NCBI GenBank assembly: GCA_002840165.1
Contig: PGZN01000002.1
Span: 1-64,000 of the forward strand
Length of the DNA: 64,000 nucleotides
Origin: Firmicutes bacterium HGW-Firmicutes-8
Lineage (GTDB): Bacteria; Bacillota; Thermincolia; Thermincolales; UBA2595
Direction of reading: 5' to 3'
Shown: piece by piece, positions 56,877 to 64,000 of the stretch
Position numbering within the stretch: position 1 is the stretch's first letter
Layout of the letters: each line of letters begins with the position of its first letter
The notes under the pieces: generated by a model
The model's database searches: none
What the model saw: the letters and a program-made list of their open reading frames with translations, nothing else
Told to the model about the DNA's origin: nothing
Program-made: the position numbers and the translations under genes

Positions 56877-57260
56877 TTATCCCGTCTGGTTTTTCCGGTT
56901 TTCGTCAAGCACCTTTTTAACAAGTTCCCTTAATTCATTGATATCAAAAGGCTTTGTCACATATTCCTTGACACCGAGCTTCATAGCCTCGGCAACTATT
57001 TCCAGTTCTCCGTAAGCTGTCATCATAATGACCAGGATGGAACCGTTGATTTTTTTTATTTCATGTAGGGCTTCAAGCCCATTCATGCCTGGCATTTTCA
57101 TATCCATGAGAATAATATCAGGCATGTCTGCTTTGACTTTTTCCAGGGCTTCATGTCCACTCCCGGCAAGGACAACTTCATAATCTCCTTCGTTGAAAGC
57201 CTCAAATAGCAGTCTTCTTACTCCCATTTGGTCATCAACGACAAGTAATTTAGCTGTCAC
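56877..57260 (-). CDS. spo0F: Sporulation response regulator Spo0F
   Basis: A 127-residue single-domain receiver. The acidic pocket is Asp9-Asp10, the phosphoacceptor is Asp53 in IILMDMKMPGMNG, and the switch Thr and Lys lie in MMTAYGE and YVTKPFD. There is no output domain. Spo0F passes phosphate from sensor kinases towards Spo0B/Spo0A. The pyrG-(...)-spo0F-fba order supports the assignment over a CheY-like role. The start is GTG with GGGGGAG 6 nt upstream. Confidence 0.9.
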   Translation of the reverse strand: MTAKLLVVDDQMGVRRLLFEAFNEGDYEVVLAGSGHEALEKVKADMPDIILMDMKMPGMNGLEALHEIKKINGSILVIMMTAYGELEIVAEAMKLGVKEYVTKPFDINELRELVKKVLDENRKNQTG

Positions 57261-57323
57261 AACGATCTCCCCCTCTCCACAGAGGAGTATTCGAGACGAA
57301 ACAAATTTTTCCTTCTTTATATA

Positions 57324-57352
57324 ACAATAAATAAGTCGTCATATTCCGTCAA
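57324..57352 (-). promoter_or_regulatory. Sigma-A type promoter of spo0F
   Basis: Minus-strand TTGACG (57347-57352) and TATTGT (57324-57329) are 17 nt apart. The -35 matches 5 of 6 and the -10 4 of 6 consensus bases. Confidence 0.5.
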
Positions 57353-57382
57353 CATTTTACACAGGGGGCTGACATATCCTGC
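57352..57382 (-). promoter_or_regulatory. Possible sigma-H promoter of spo0F
   Basis: Minus-strand GCAGGATAT (57374-57382) fits the sigma-H -35 pattern RNAGGAWWW completely; GTAAAATGT (57352-57360), 13 nt on, fits 7 of 9 positions of RNNGAATWW. B. subtilis spo0F is driven by sigma-H, which supports the call. Confidence 0.4.
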
Positions 57383-57395
57383 CAGGCATACAATA

Positions 57396-58043
57396 TTAAG
57401 ACATCCCCCCCGCTATTGGGTAAACTAACCCAAGCAAAACCGCTGTAAGAATAACTATAATTCCCATCAGGATACCAACTGGGATAACAAGAATGGCAAT
57501 CGCTTTCCCCGTAGGAATTCGCTGCACTTCCCTCAGACCAATAACGAGTAAGATAGCTGACCAGATAATGACCCCGAGAGACCCTGCCACGCTCAGGAAC
57601 CTGCCGGTAAAAGTGCCGGCCGCAAAATAACTGATTATCTGGAGAGGAATAATCAGGACCCTCGGAATATCCGCGAATGCTAAAACAGTTAACACCCCCG
57701 TGGCCCGGCCCGTCCCCCCCATAAACTCGGCTGTGAGTTGAAAAACCCCGGCCTGCACAAACCAGCCAAGAAAAGCCAGAATAATGCTGACAAGACCAAG
57801 GTACGGTCCGGCCTTCGTTAGAATGTCGGCAAATTCCGGCGGGAGGTTCGAGACTTCCGGAGGAACCAGATTCTTCACGAGCGAAGTGAGAACGGCGACC
57901 CCCGAAAAAACAATAAATCCGTAAAACAATGGTGGTTCCTGGGACATCCTGCGGAAAGCAGCTGTCGGGGCAAATATAACACCATATAATAATTCTACCA
58001 AACCCGGATAAGTAGTTTCTTTATCCTGTTCTAAATCACTCAT
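57396..58043 (-). CDS. Yip1-family membrane protein
   Basis: About 215 residues with five hydrophobic segments after a charged N-terminus, following the Yip1 domain layout: ELLYGVIFAPTAAFRRM, then FLGWFVQAGVFQLTAEFMGGTG and DIPRVLIIPLQIISYF (landmarks). Bacterial members have no settled function. The ATG at 58043 has GGAGGT 7 nt upstream, and that site lies over the stop of sppA, so the two are translationally coupled. Confidence 0.8.
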   Translation of the reverse strand: MSDLEQDKETTYPGLVELLYGVIFAPTAAFRRMSQEPPLFYGFIVFSGVAVLTSLVKNLVPPEVSNLPPEFADILTKAGPYLGLVSIILAFLGWFVQAGVFQLTAEFMGGTGRATGVLTVLAFADIPRVLIIPLQIISYFAAGTFTGRFLSVAGSLGVIIWSAILLVIGLREVQRIPTGKAIAILVIPVGILMGIIVILTAVLLGLVYPIAGGMS

Positions 58044-58057
58044 TCGGCTGACCTCCA

Positions 58058-58996
58058 TTAACGGTTCTGTATTGTTGGCTGGGTTATTAATATCTCCCGG
58101 AAGAGTTGTATTTCCCGAGGTGACAATCCAACGCCGGAGTTATTATTTAACCCAAGGAGACTCTGCACTCCCCCCAAAAACCTGGCGAAGGGATTTTTCG
58201 GCCCAAGTTCGTAGATACTGGGCTCCCCTTTTATTTTGGCGAGTTCCCCCGTTAACGCAACTGCATCATAATAATTGCCGAGTTTGTCAACCAACCCCAG
58301 TTCTTTGGCCTGCCGTCCGGTAAATATCCTTCCGTCAGCCAGGGCCAGCACTTTTTTTCGGTCCATGCCGCGCCCCTTGGCTACAACATCAACAAACTGG
58401 TTGTATATATCGTCCACCATCGTTTGTAGAAGTTCCCTCTCCTCTGGGGTAAGGGGCCGATTAGGTGAACCTATATCTTTAAACGGCCCGCTCTTAACCG
58501 TTTGCGGGGATACCCCTATCTTGTTGAACAGTTCCTGCAGGTTCATCGTTTCCATAATGACCCCGATACTCCCGGTCATCGTGGCCGGGTTAGCCATTAT
58601 TTTATCGGCCTTGGCTGCTATCCAGTAACCGCCGGAAGCCGCCATATCCCCCATGGAAGCCACGACTATTTTCCCGGACCGGCGGATTTTTTCGATTTCG
58701 TCCCCGATTTCCTGAGAGGCCGCGGCACTACCGCCAGGGCTGTTTATTCTAATTAGGACAGCCTTTATACTGTCATCCTCACGGGCTTCTTTCAACTGCT
58801 CCAACAGGGAACTCCCCGTTACAGCCCCGCCCAGAAGTTCGTCTCTGGCCCCGGTAATAATGCCCTCAACATAGATGACCCCGATACGTTCACCCTGTGC
58901 CGCTCCTTTCACCTTTGATTGGTTGGCCGCCAGAGCCGCTATCAGAGAAAAGATAATAATCCCCGCTATTATCCCTATAACTTGTTTTTTGTTCAC
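58058..58996 (-). CDS. sppA: Signal peptide peptidase SppA
   Basis: A 312-residue membrane-anchored serine protease of family S49. One N-terminal membrane segment (VIGIIAGIIIFSLIAALAA) precedes RINSPGGSAAASQEIGDEI, the catalytic Ser in MAASGGYWIAAKADKI, and the Lys dyad region LADGRIFTGRQAKELGLVD (landmarks). SppA clears cleaved signal peptides. It lies between pyrG and a Yip1 gene. Confidence 0.94.
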   Translation of the reverse strand: MNKKQVIGIIAGIIIFSLIAALAANQSKVKGAAQGERIGVIYVEGIITGARDELLGGAVTGSSLLEQLKEAREDDSIKAVLIRINSPGGSAAASQEIGDEIEKIRRSGKIVVASMGDMAASGGYWIAAKADKIMANPATMTGSIGVIMETMNLQELFNKIGVSPQTVKSGPFKDIGSPNRPLTPEERELLQTMVDDIYNQFVDVVAKGRGMDRKKVLALADGRIFTGRQAKELGLVDKLGNYYDAVALTGELAKIKGEPSIYELGPKNPFARFLGGVQSLLGLNNNSGVGLSPREIQLFREILITQPTIQNR

Positions 58997-59054
58997 CTGT
59001 CTTTCCCCCGTTTCTCATTAGTTTCAACCGGCATTTCCGGTTACCGGTTGGGTT

Positions 59055-59117
59055 TATAAAAATCAGGCTGCCGAGTGTGCATTTTACTACACCGCGCGTA
59101 CGCGCACTCAGCAGCCT
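59055..59117 (-). terminator. Terminator after pyrG
   Basis: A long stem (AGGCTGC and GAGTG pairing with CACTC and GCAGCCT, arms 59065-59076 and 59106-59117 with single-base bulges) is followed by GATTTTTAT on the minus strand. The loop holds a palindrome GCGCGTACGCGC. Confidence 0.75.
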
Positions 59118-59134
59118 TAAGCCCAAGGTGAATC

Positions 59135-60748
59135 CTAATTCTTCTCTTGCCGTAAGCGGTGCGCCATCCCTACAAAATCCCGGAACAGTGGATGAGGCCG
59201 GTTAGGACGTGATTTGAACTCCGGATGGAACTGTGTTCCGACAAACCAGGGGTGGTCTTTCAACTCAATAATTTCCACGAGCCGGTCATTTGGTGATGTG
59301 CCGCTTAAGGTCATACCCTTTGCCGCCATTTGGTCGCGATATTCATTGTTGAATTCAAACCGATGCCGGTGGCGTTCATAGATTAAATCTTCTTTATAAG
59401 CATCGTACGCCAAGGTCCCCTCTTTCAGTTTGCAGGGGTAAAGCCCCAACCGCATCGTGCCGCCCTTTTCCTCAATATCCTTCTGTTCCGGCAGCAGGTC
59501 AATAACCGGGAAAGGCGTCTGGAGGTCAAACTCGGAACTATTGGCCTTTTTTAAGCTAATATGGCGGGCAAACTCGATCACAGCACACTGCATTCCCAAG
59601 CAAACCCCCAGGTAAGGCACCTTGTTTTCTCTGGCGTAAGTAATGGCCTTTATTTTCCCTTCAATTCCGCGGTCGCCAAACCCCCCAGGGACGAGGATTC
59701 CGTCAGCACAAGCCAGCCTTTCATTCACAACATCCTGGCCTTTTTCTAATTCGACGGCATTTATCCATTTGATATCTATCGCCGAATCATGGTAGAGCCC
59801 GGCATGACGGAGGGCTTCTGCCACACTCATATAAGCATCCGGCAGCTCAATATATTTTCCTACAACTGCAATAGTGGTCCTGTGCTTGGGATTTTTGATC
59901 TTGTATACAATTTCAGTCCATTCCTTCATATCAGCATCCCGGCACTTCAGTCCGAGGCGTTCGATAACAATATCGTCAAGCCCTTCTTTTTTCATTAAAA
60001 GGGGCACTTCGTAAATTGTCTCCGCATCTATGGCCTGAATCACCGCATCTTTGTCAATATCACAGAAAAGGGCAATTTTTTCTTCCATATCCTTTGACAG
60101 AGGCATCTCGGATCGGCAGACGATGACATCCGGCTGAATCCCTATACTACGAAGTTCTTTGACACTGTGCTGGGTGGGTTTTGTCTTGAGTTCTCCGGCA
60201 GCTCTCAGGTAGGGGACAAGAGTGACATGAATGTACATGACGTTCTCCCGGCCAATATCACTTTTCATCTGCCTGATAGCTTCAAGGAACGGGAGGGACT
60301 CGATATCACCGACCGTACCCCCAATTTCAGTTATCACGACATCGGGTCTGCTTTCCTTAGCCCCTCTAAGGATACGATCCTTAATCTCATTAGTGACATG
60401 GGGGATTACCTGGACTGTCCCACCTAAAAAATCCCCTTTACGCTCTTTCGATATAATGGACCAGTATATTTTGCCTGTTGTTACATTACTATACTTACTA
60501 AGGTTTATGTCAACAAACCGTTCATAATGACCAAGATCAAGGTCTGTTTCCGCTCCGTCGTCTGTCACAAAAACTTCTCCGTGCTGGTATGGGCTCATTG
60601 TACCGGGGTCAACATTTATATACGGGTCAAACTTCTGAATGGCTACCTTCAGCCCCCTGCTTTTTAGAAGACATCCAAGCGAGGCGGCCGTAATCCCCTT
60701 TCCAAGTGACGAAACCACTCCCCCAGTCACGAAAACAAACTTAGCCAT
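59135..60748 (-). CDS. pyrG: CTP synthase
   Basis: A 537-residue enzyme. The N-terminal synthase domain has [20 protein letters not shown] and [21 protein letters not shown]; the C-terminal glutaminase has the catalytic Cys in [16 protein letters not shown] and the His-Glu pair in FHPEFKSRP (landmarks). It makes CTP from UTP, ATP and glutamine. AGGAGG lies 6 nt before the ATG. The leader lacks the GGGC start and terminator used for pyrG control in B. subtilis. Confidence 0.98.
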   Translation of the reverse strand: MAKFVFVTGGVVSSLGKGITAASLGCLLKSRGLKVAIQKFDPYINVDPGTMSPYQHGEVFVTDDGAETDLDLGHYERFVDINLSKYSNVTTGKIYWSIISKERKGDFLGGTVQVIPHVTNEIKDRILRGAKESRPDVVITEIGGTVGDIESLPFLEAIRQMKSDIGRENVMYIHVTLVPYLRAAGELKTKPTQHSVKELRSIGIQPDVIVCRSEMPLSKDMEEKIALFCDIDKDAVIQAIDAETIYEVPLLMKKEGLDDIVIERLGLKCRDADMKEWTEIVYKIKNPKHRTTIAVVGKYIELPDAYMSVAEALRHAGLYHDSAIDIKWINAVELEKGQDVVNERLACADGILVPGGFGDRGIEGKIKAITYARENKVPYLGVCLGMQCAVIEFARHISLKKANSSEFDLQTPFPVIDLLPEQKDIEEKGGTMRLGLYPCKLKEGTLAYDAYKEDLIYERHRHRFEFNNEYRDQMAAKGMTLSGTSPNDRLVEIIELKDHPWFVGTQFHPEFKSRPNRPHPLFRDFVGMAHRLRQEKN

Positions 60749-60798
60749 GATGTTCCTCCTGTCCGAAAATGGTAGAATACTTAACTTCGCACAAAAAC

Positions 60799-60827
60799 AT
60801 TCTATCCCTATGCAGAGTGCCTGTCAA
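60799..60827 (-). promoter_or_regulatory. Sigma-A promoter of pyrG
   Basis: Minus-strand TTGACA (60822-60827) and TAGAAT (60799-60804) are separated by 17 nt, a near-consensus vegetative promoter. The resulting leader would be about 45 nt long, without visible attenuator. Confidence 0.82.
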
Positions 60828-60840
60828 GGGGATTAAGGGT

Positions 60841-60868
60841 ATTAAAAATTGCGTGGAATATACCACGC
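60841..60868 (-). terminator. Rho-independent terminator of rpoE
   Basis: A 6-bp stem GCGTGG/CCACGC (60851-60868, loop of 6) is followed by AATTTTTAAT on the minus strand, 5 nt after the rpoE stop. Confidence 0.75.
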
Positions 60869-60873
60869 ATTTA

Positions 60874-61167
60874 TTAGTTGTCCCACTCCCCGTCGGGTTG
60901 ATTCAGCTGAAAACCCCTGTCAGGCATCCACTCCCTTAAACCCCAGATCCCTTTACCGATATGAACAAACCTGCCATCCAGGTTTAGTTCGGTATGAATG
61001 CCGGCCATGATATGGCCATGGTCTTTTCCGGATATCGGCTTGATAGCCAGAACCTGTTCGAATAAATCCCGGAAATACAAGGGGGCCCCCTTAGCTTTTA
61101 GAATCGCATGGGCCAGGTCCGCTTCGGACATGTGCGGGTTAAACTCCCGAGCCGTCAGGTTATCCAT
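60874..61167 (-). CDS. rpoE: RNA polymerase delta subunit, short form
   Basis: About 97 residues with the HARE-HTH domain of RpoE delta: MSEADLAHAILKAKGAPLYFRDLFEQVL and IMAGIHTELNLDGRFVHIGKGIWGLREW (landmarks). The long acidic tail that makes up half of the Bacillus protein is missing; only NQPDGEWDN follows the domain. The ATG at 61167 has GGAAGGTG 6 nt upstream. Lying next to pyrG, as in Bacillus, supports the identity. Confidence 0.87.
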   Translation of the reverse strand: MDNLTAREFNPHMSEADLAHAILKAKGAPLYFRDLFEQVLAIKPISGKDHGHIMAGIHTELNLDGRFVHIGKGIWGLREWMPDRGFQLNQPDGEWDN

Positions 61168-61295
61168 AATTATCACCTTCCCATTAACTTTATCTAAGTG
61201 ATTAAAGACTTTAAACCATCTGACTATTCAACTCTTTATTCGACTCGGTAGAAGTATTTTCCTGCCTAACATTAAAAATGTTGTCTGAATTTGTT

Positions 61296-61324
61296 GGAAA
61301 AAACCCCCTACATTGAGTCAGGGG
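61296..61324 (-). terminator. Terminator overlapping the argS stop
   Basis: A stem CCCCT/AGGGG (61305-61309 with 61320-61324, loop of 10) is followed by GTTTTTTCC on the minus strand. The first arm is inside the last argS codons, which end at 61308. Confidence 0.65.
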
Positions 61325-62993
61325 CTGTAAGGCCAAGTAAATGCAGCGCTCTACGCACTACGGTTTGCGTGCACTTAACCAATACCAGCCTGGCATTCTG
61401 TAATTCCACATCATCAGTAATAACACGGTGGCTGTTATAAAATACGTGGAACAATCCCGCCAATTCATGGGCATATCTGGCTAAACGGTGGGGTTCAAGA
61501 TTTACCGCAGCTTCGGAAACCTCTACCGGGAAGTCGACCAGTTTTCTGATCAGTTCCAATTCCGCCGGTTCCGCAAGGAGGGTTAAAGCGCATTCACCGG
61601 CCGGTGGTATAGCGCCTCCCTTTTCGTTTAATTGGCGTAAAATGCTGCAGATCCTGGCATGGGCGTATTGGATGTAATAAACCGGATTGTCGGTGGACTT
61701 AGATTTAGCTAAATCCATATCAAAATCGAGGTGGCTGTCCGCACTCCTCATCACAAAGAAGTACCGGGCGGCATCCCTGCCAACTTCCGAGATAAGGTCT
61801 TCCAGAGTAACGAATTCGCCCGAACGCTTGGACATCCGGATTATTTCCCCGCCCTTGAACAGGCGCACGAGCTGCATGATCACGATGTTGAGGTTATCCG
61901 GGTCGTAACCCAGGGCTTTAACAGCCCCCTTTAAACGCTTTATGTGGCCGTGATGGTCCGCCCCCCATATATTGACGACCCATTCGAAACCACGGTCAAA
62001 TTTATTTTTATGATAAGCAATATCAGCCGCAAAATAAGTTGGAGTTCCGTTGCTCCTAACGACAACTTCATCTTTTTCATCACCGAATTCGGTAGTTTTA
62101 AACCACAGGGCCCCCTCATGCTCGTAAATGTACCCCCTGCCGCGCAGTTCATCAAGTACAGCTTCAAGAGCGCCTGTCTCGTGGAGCGACCTTTCATTAA
62201 ACCATACATCATATTCAACTCCGAAGTCCTGCAGGGTATTTTTAATGGCCTGCAGTTTTTCTTCCAAGGCATATTCAATAAAATTTTTCTTCCGCAGGCC
62301 GGGTTCCATTGTTAAGTATTTGTCTCCGTCCCTTTCGATAAGGCCTTTTATTGTATCGATGATATCCTGGCCATGATAACCGTCCTCCGGAAATGGAATA
62401 TCCTGTCCGTACTGCTGTAAATATCTTACCTCAAGAGATTTCCCGAAATTATCTATTTGGTTCCCTGTATCATTTATATAGAACTCTCTTGTTACAGCAA
62501 ACCCCGCCGAACGTAAAAGGTTGGCCATTGTATCTCCCAGAGCAGCCCCCCGGGCATTTCCCATGTGTAACAATCCCGTCGGATTGGCGCTTACAAACTC
62601 TACCTGGACCTTTTTCCCAAGGCCGGTTTCACTATTGCCGTATTTATCCCCCTGTACCTCGATCTGCGGCAAAACCTCATATACCCAGCCATTATCGAGA
62701 TAAAAATTTATAAACCCGGGTCCGGCAATTTCTTTTCTGGCTACCCAGGCGCCTTCATTTATTATGTAGCTATCCAGTATTTCGGCCACCTTACGGGGCG
62801 GCATCCCGGCCTGACGGGCCAAAAGCATCGCAATATTGGTGGCAAAATCCCCGTGTTCTTTTTCTCTTGGCGCTTCCAGAACAAAATCGGGGAGAAATTC
62901 GTAGTTTAACTTTCCATCTGTTTTCGCTTTTTCAGCTGCCCTGCTGACAGCCATAATAATCTGGGATTTAACGTTTTCCAGAGCAGACTTCAT
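61308..62993 (-). CDS. argS: Arginyl-tRNA synthetase
   Basis: A 561-residue class I synthetase. The HIGH motif is HMGN in GLLHMGNARGAALGD, the KMSKS-like loop is IRMSKRSGEFVTL, and the ArgRS-specific N-terminal domain and C-terminal anticodon-binding helices (RLARYAHELAGLFHVFYNSHRV) are complete (landmarks). It loads arginine on tRNA-Arg. It starts 1 nt after the DUF1934 gene. Confidence 0.98.
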   Translation of the reverse strand: MKSALENVKSQIIMAVSRAAEKAKTDGKLNYEFLPDFVLEAPREKEHGDFATNIAMLLARQAGMPPRKVAEILDSYIINEGAWVARKEIAGPGFINFYLDNGWVYEVLPQIEVQGDKYGNSETGLGKKVQVEFVSANPTGLLHMGNARGAALGDTMANLLRSAGFAVTREFYINDTGNQIDNFGKSLEVRYLQQYGQDIPFPEDGYHGQDIIDTIKGLIERDGDKYLTMEPGLRKKNFIEYALEEKLQAIKNTLQDFGVEYDVWFNERSLHETGALEAVLDELRGRGYIYEHEGALWFKTTEFGDEKDEVVVRSNGTPTYFAADIAYHKNKFDRGFEWVVNIWGADHHGHIKRLKGAVKALGYDPDNLNIVIMQLVRLFKGGEIIRMSKRSGEFVTLEDLISEVGRDAARYFFVMRSADSHLDFDMDLAKSKSTDNPVYYIQYAHARICSILRQLNEKGGAIPPAGECALTLLAEPAELELIRKLVDFPVEVSEAAVNLEPHRLARYAHELAGLFHVFYNSHRVITDDVELQNARLVLVKCTQTVVRRALHLLGLTAPDSM

Positions 62994-62994
62994 T

Positions 62995-63417
62995 TTATGC
63001 CTCCCTCACAGTAAGTGACAGTTTATTGGCACTTATCTTTTCATTTTCAACCTCTAATACATATTCAAGATTAATACTCCCTCCCGCATCTGTCAAGTTA
63101 ACTTCTACTATGGAAGGAGTAACCGCAACATACATCACCCCGAAGGGTGTAATATAATTCGCCCGGCGCCGCTGGCCGGACTCGAAAACCTGTTTCTGCC
63201 GGGAAGTACCGGTCCTGTTTAAAGTTACCCGGTCCGGCTCGGCCTTAAGAAAAGTTGTCGTCCCGGACATGCCGGTGACCTCAGATTCACTATATATAAT
63301 GAAGTAGGCTCCATTTTTTAGATAATAGCTGCCCGTAGTTATTAATTCCTGGGAATCAACCTCGCCATATTCATTTAACTGGGTACCGGTAACCGATATT
63401 ATTACCTCTTTGTTCAT
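62995..63417 (-). CDS. DUF1934 family beta-barrel protein (YwiB-like)
   Basis: A 140-residue protein with the DUF1934 pattern: VIISVTGTQLNEYGEVDSQ, ITTGSYYLKNGAYFIIYSE, FLKAEPDRVTLNRTGTSRQ and the C-terminal GGSINLEYVLEVENEKIS (landmarks). These are small lipocalin-like cytoplasmic barrels of unknown role. It precedes argS, as ywiB does in B. subtilis. Confidence 0.9.
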   Translation of the reverse strand: MNKEVIISVTGTQLNEYGEVDSQELITTGSYYLKNGAYFIIYSESEVTGMSGTTTFLKAEPDRVTLNRTGTSRQKQVFESGQRRRANYITPFGVMYVAVTPSIVEVNLTDAGGSINLEYVLEVENEKISANKLSLTVREA

Positions 63418-63825
63418 GTCGTACTGCCTTTCTACTACCCCCGGTCTATTAAAATATTATACCAGAAAAAAGGCTGTCCTACACCAATTAATTTCCAGTT
63501 GGCAACCCCGGTATACAAAATGCAAACCATTCACCATCAAAAACCCTCCGTTTAAGGAACACCGGTGAAAAAATCCAAAAAAGAATACCACTTAGATGTG
63601 CTTATTGACCATTAACCGGGAAAATGTAGCTTTTAACCTAAAAACCAGTGCAATATTTTGGTGAGCCTTATACAATGTAATCAAATAAAGTCCTATGGCC
63701 TCTTTTTGTTTTCCATTTGGTTCAAGAAAATTTATGAGGAGGGGGGTTCGATGCATTAGATTAAATTGGCCGAACGGTCTTATTTTCAATTTTTATATAA
63801 ACAAAATTTACGGAGGTGTTTCTTA
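63418..63825. promoter_or_regulatory. Divergent intergenic region between DUF1934 and the OFA transporter
   Basis: This 408-nt region separates two divergent genes. Towards DUF1934 there is a TATAAT (63456-63461, minus strand) about 40 nt before the start, without a good -35. Towards the transporter I see AT-rich sequence but no clear promoter. A 26-codon frame with a GGAGGG site (63457-63537, minus strand) is noted among the findings. No repeat arrays or strong terminators are visible. Confidence 0.35.
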
Positions 63826-64000
63826 ATGAGTGAAGGAAGTAACGCTAGAGGTTGGGTTGTTACCTTCTCAGGAACAGCCATTAACCTTTGTTTGGGTGTA
63901 CTCTACGCATGGAGCGTTATCGGTAAAGCCCTGACCAAAGAGTGGGGCTGGACGGCAGCCCAGGCTAACGTGCCTTATGCCGTTGCCTGCGGGGTATTTG
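63826..64000 (+). CDS. OFA-family major facilitator transporter, partial at window end
   Basis: The first 58 codons of a plus-strand gene that runs out of the window. GGAGGTG lies 7 nt before the ATG. The sequence ARGWVVTFSGTAINLCLGVLYAWSVIGKAL followed by WGWTAAQANVPYAVACGVF is the typical first helix and first loop of the oxalate/formate antiporter family (landmark stretches). Substrate cannot be deduced; many members carry monocarboxylates. It is the only plus-strand gene of the window. Confidence 0.85.
   Translation, partial: MSEGSNARGWVVTFSGTAINLCLGVLYAWSVIGKALTKEWGWTAAQANVPYAVACGVF

Noticed and set aside
60749-60873. pyrG attenuator with reiterative G addition
   Set aside because: The predicted start region lacks GGGC and the leader has no terminator hairpin; the hairpin present belongs to the end of rpoE.
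63592-63789. 65-codon minus-strand open frame in the divergent region
   Set aside because: No ribosome site and no recognisable features; it lies where promoters of the flanking genes are expected.

Overview
The window looks like chromosome from a spore-forming, flagellated, S-layered Clostridia, most like the Peptococcaceae (Desulfotomaculum/Pelotomaculum group). This rests on spo0F, spoIID and spoIIID next to mbl, on SLH-domain surface proteins with a CsaB pyruvyl transferase, and on a gene order that follows the Bacillus subtilis block ywiB-argS-rpoE-pyrG-spo0F-fba-tal-glpX-rho-rpmE-prfA-prmC-ywlC-ywlE-rpiB-glyA-atp-spoIID-spoIIID-mbl-flhO-flhP. No species can be named from the sequence alone. 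Every confident gene but the last is on the minus strand, so the text below follows transcription from high to low coordinates.

Right part (64.0-39.3 kb), housekeeping: a divergent OFA-type transporter (partial, plus strand), then DUF1934, argS, rpoE (delta), pyrG, sppA, a Yip1-family protein, spo0F, a cysteine-rich unknown, fba, tal, glpX, two DUF2062 membrane proteins, rho, a LysM/M23 endopeptidase, a radical SAM protein, rpmE, a DUF1385 protein, prfA, prmC, tsaC/ywlC, ywlE, rpiB, glyA and wecB. Four intergenic gaps here (40.5, 43.3, 49.3 and 50.7 kb) are filled by an unusual repeat family. Arrays of 7-bp units stand as terminal inverted repeats, and three of the four enclose a conserved pair of hairpins.

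Middle (39.0-27.1 kb): a complete F-type ATP synthase operon (atpZ-B-E-F-H-A-G-D-C) closed by two terminators, then spoIID, spoIIID, mbl, two flagellar rod/hook proteins (one with an internally duplicated domain), a flgJ rod-binding domain and a divergent LCP-like protein.

Left part (26-0.1 kb), cell surface: a small membrane protein, three SLH-domain proteins, an LCP ligase and csaB form an S-layer and secondary-polymer anchoring module. Next comes an O-antigen-ligase-like protein with TPRs, followed by a tightly coupled glycan operon: initiating sugar-phosphate transferase, several glycosyltransferases, ABC exporter Wzm/Wzt with a Wzt C-terminal glycan-recognition domain, a methyltransferase, a kinase-like protein with a coiled coil, an epimerase and a GT-C membrane transferase. 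This resembles S-layer glycan (slg) loci and ABC-exported O-antigen loci whose chains are capped before export. The last ~10.5 kb is visibly AT-richer than the rest, suggesting an exchangeable cassette.

Many starts were moved from the longest open frame to a nearby codon with a well-placed ribosome binding site, often TTG or GTG.
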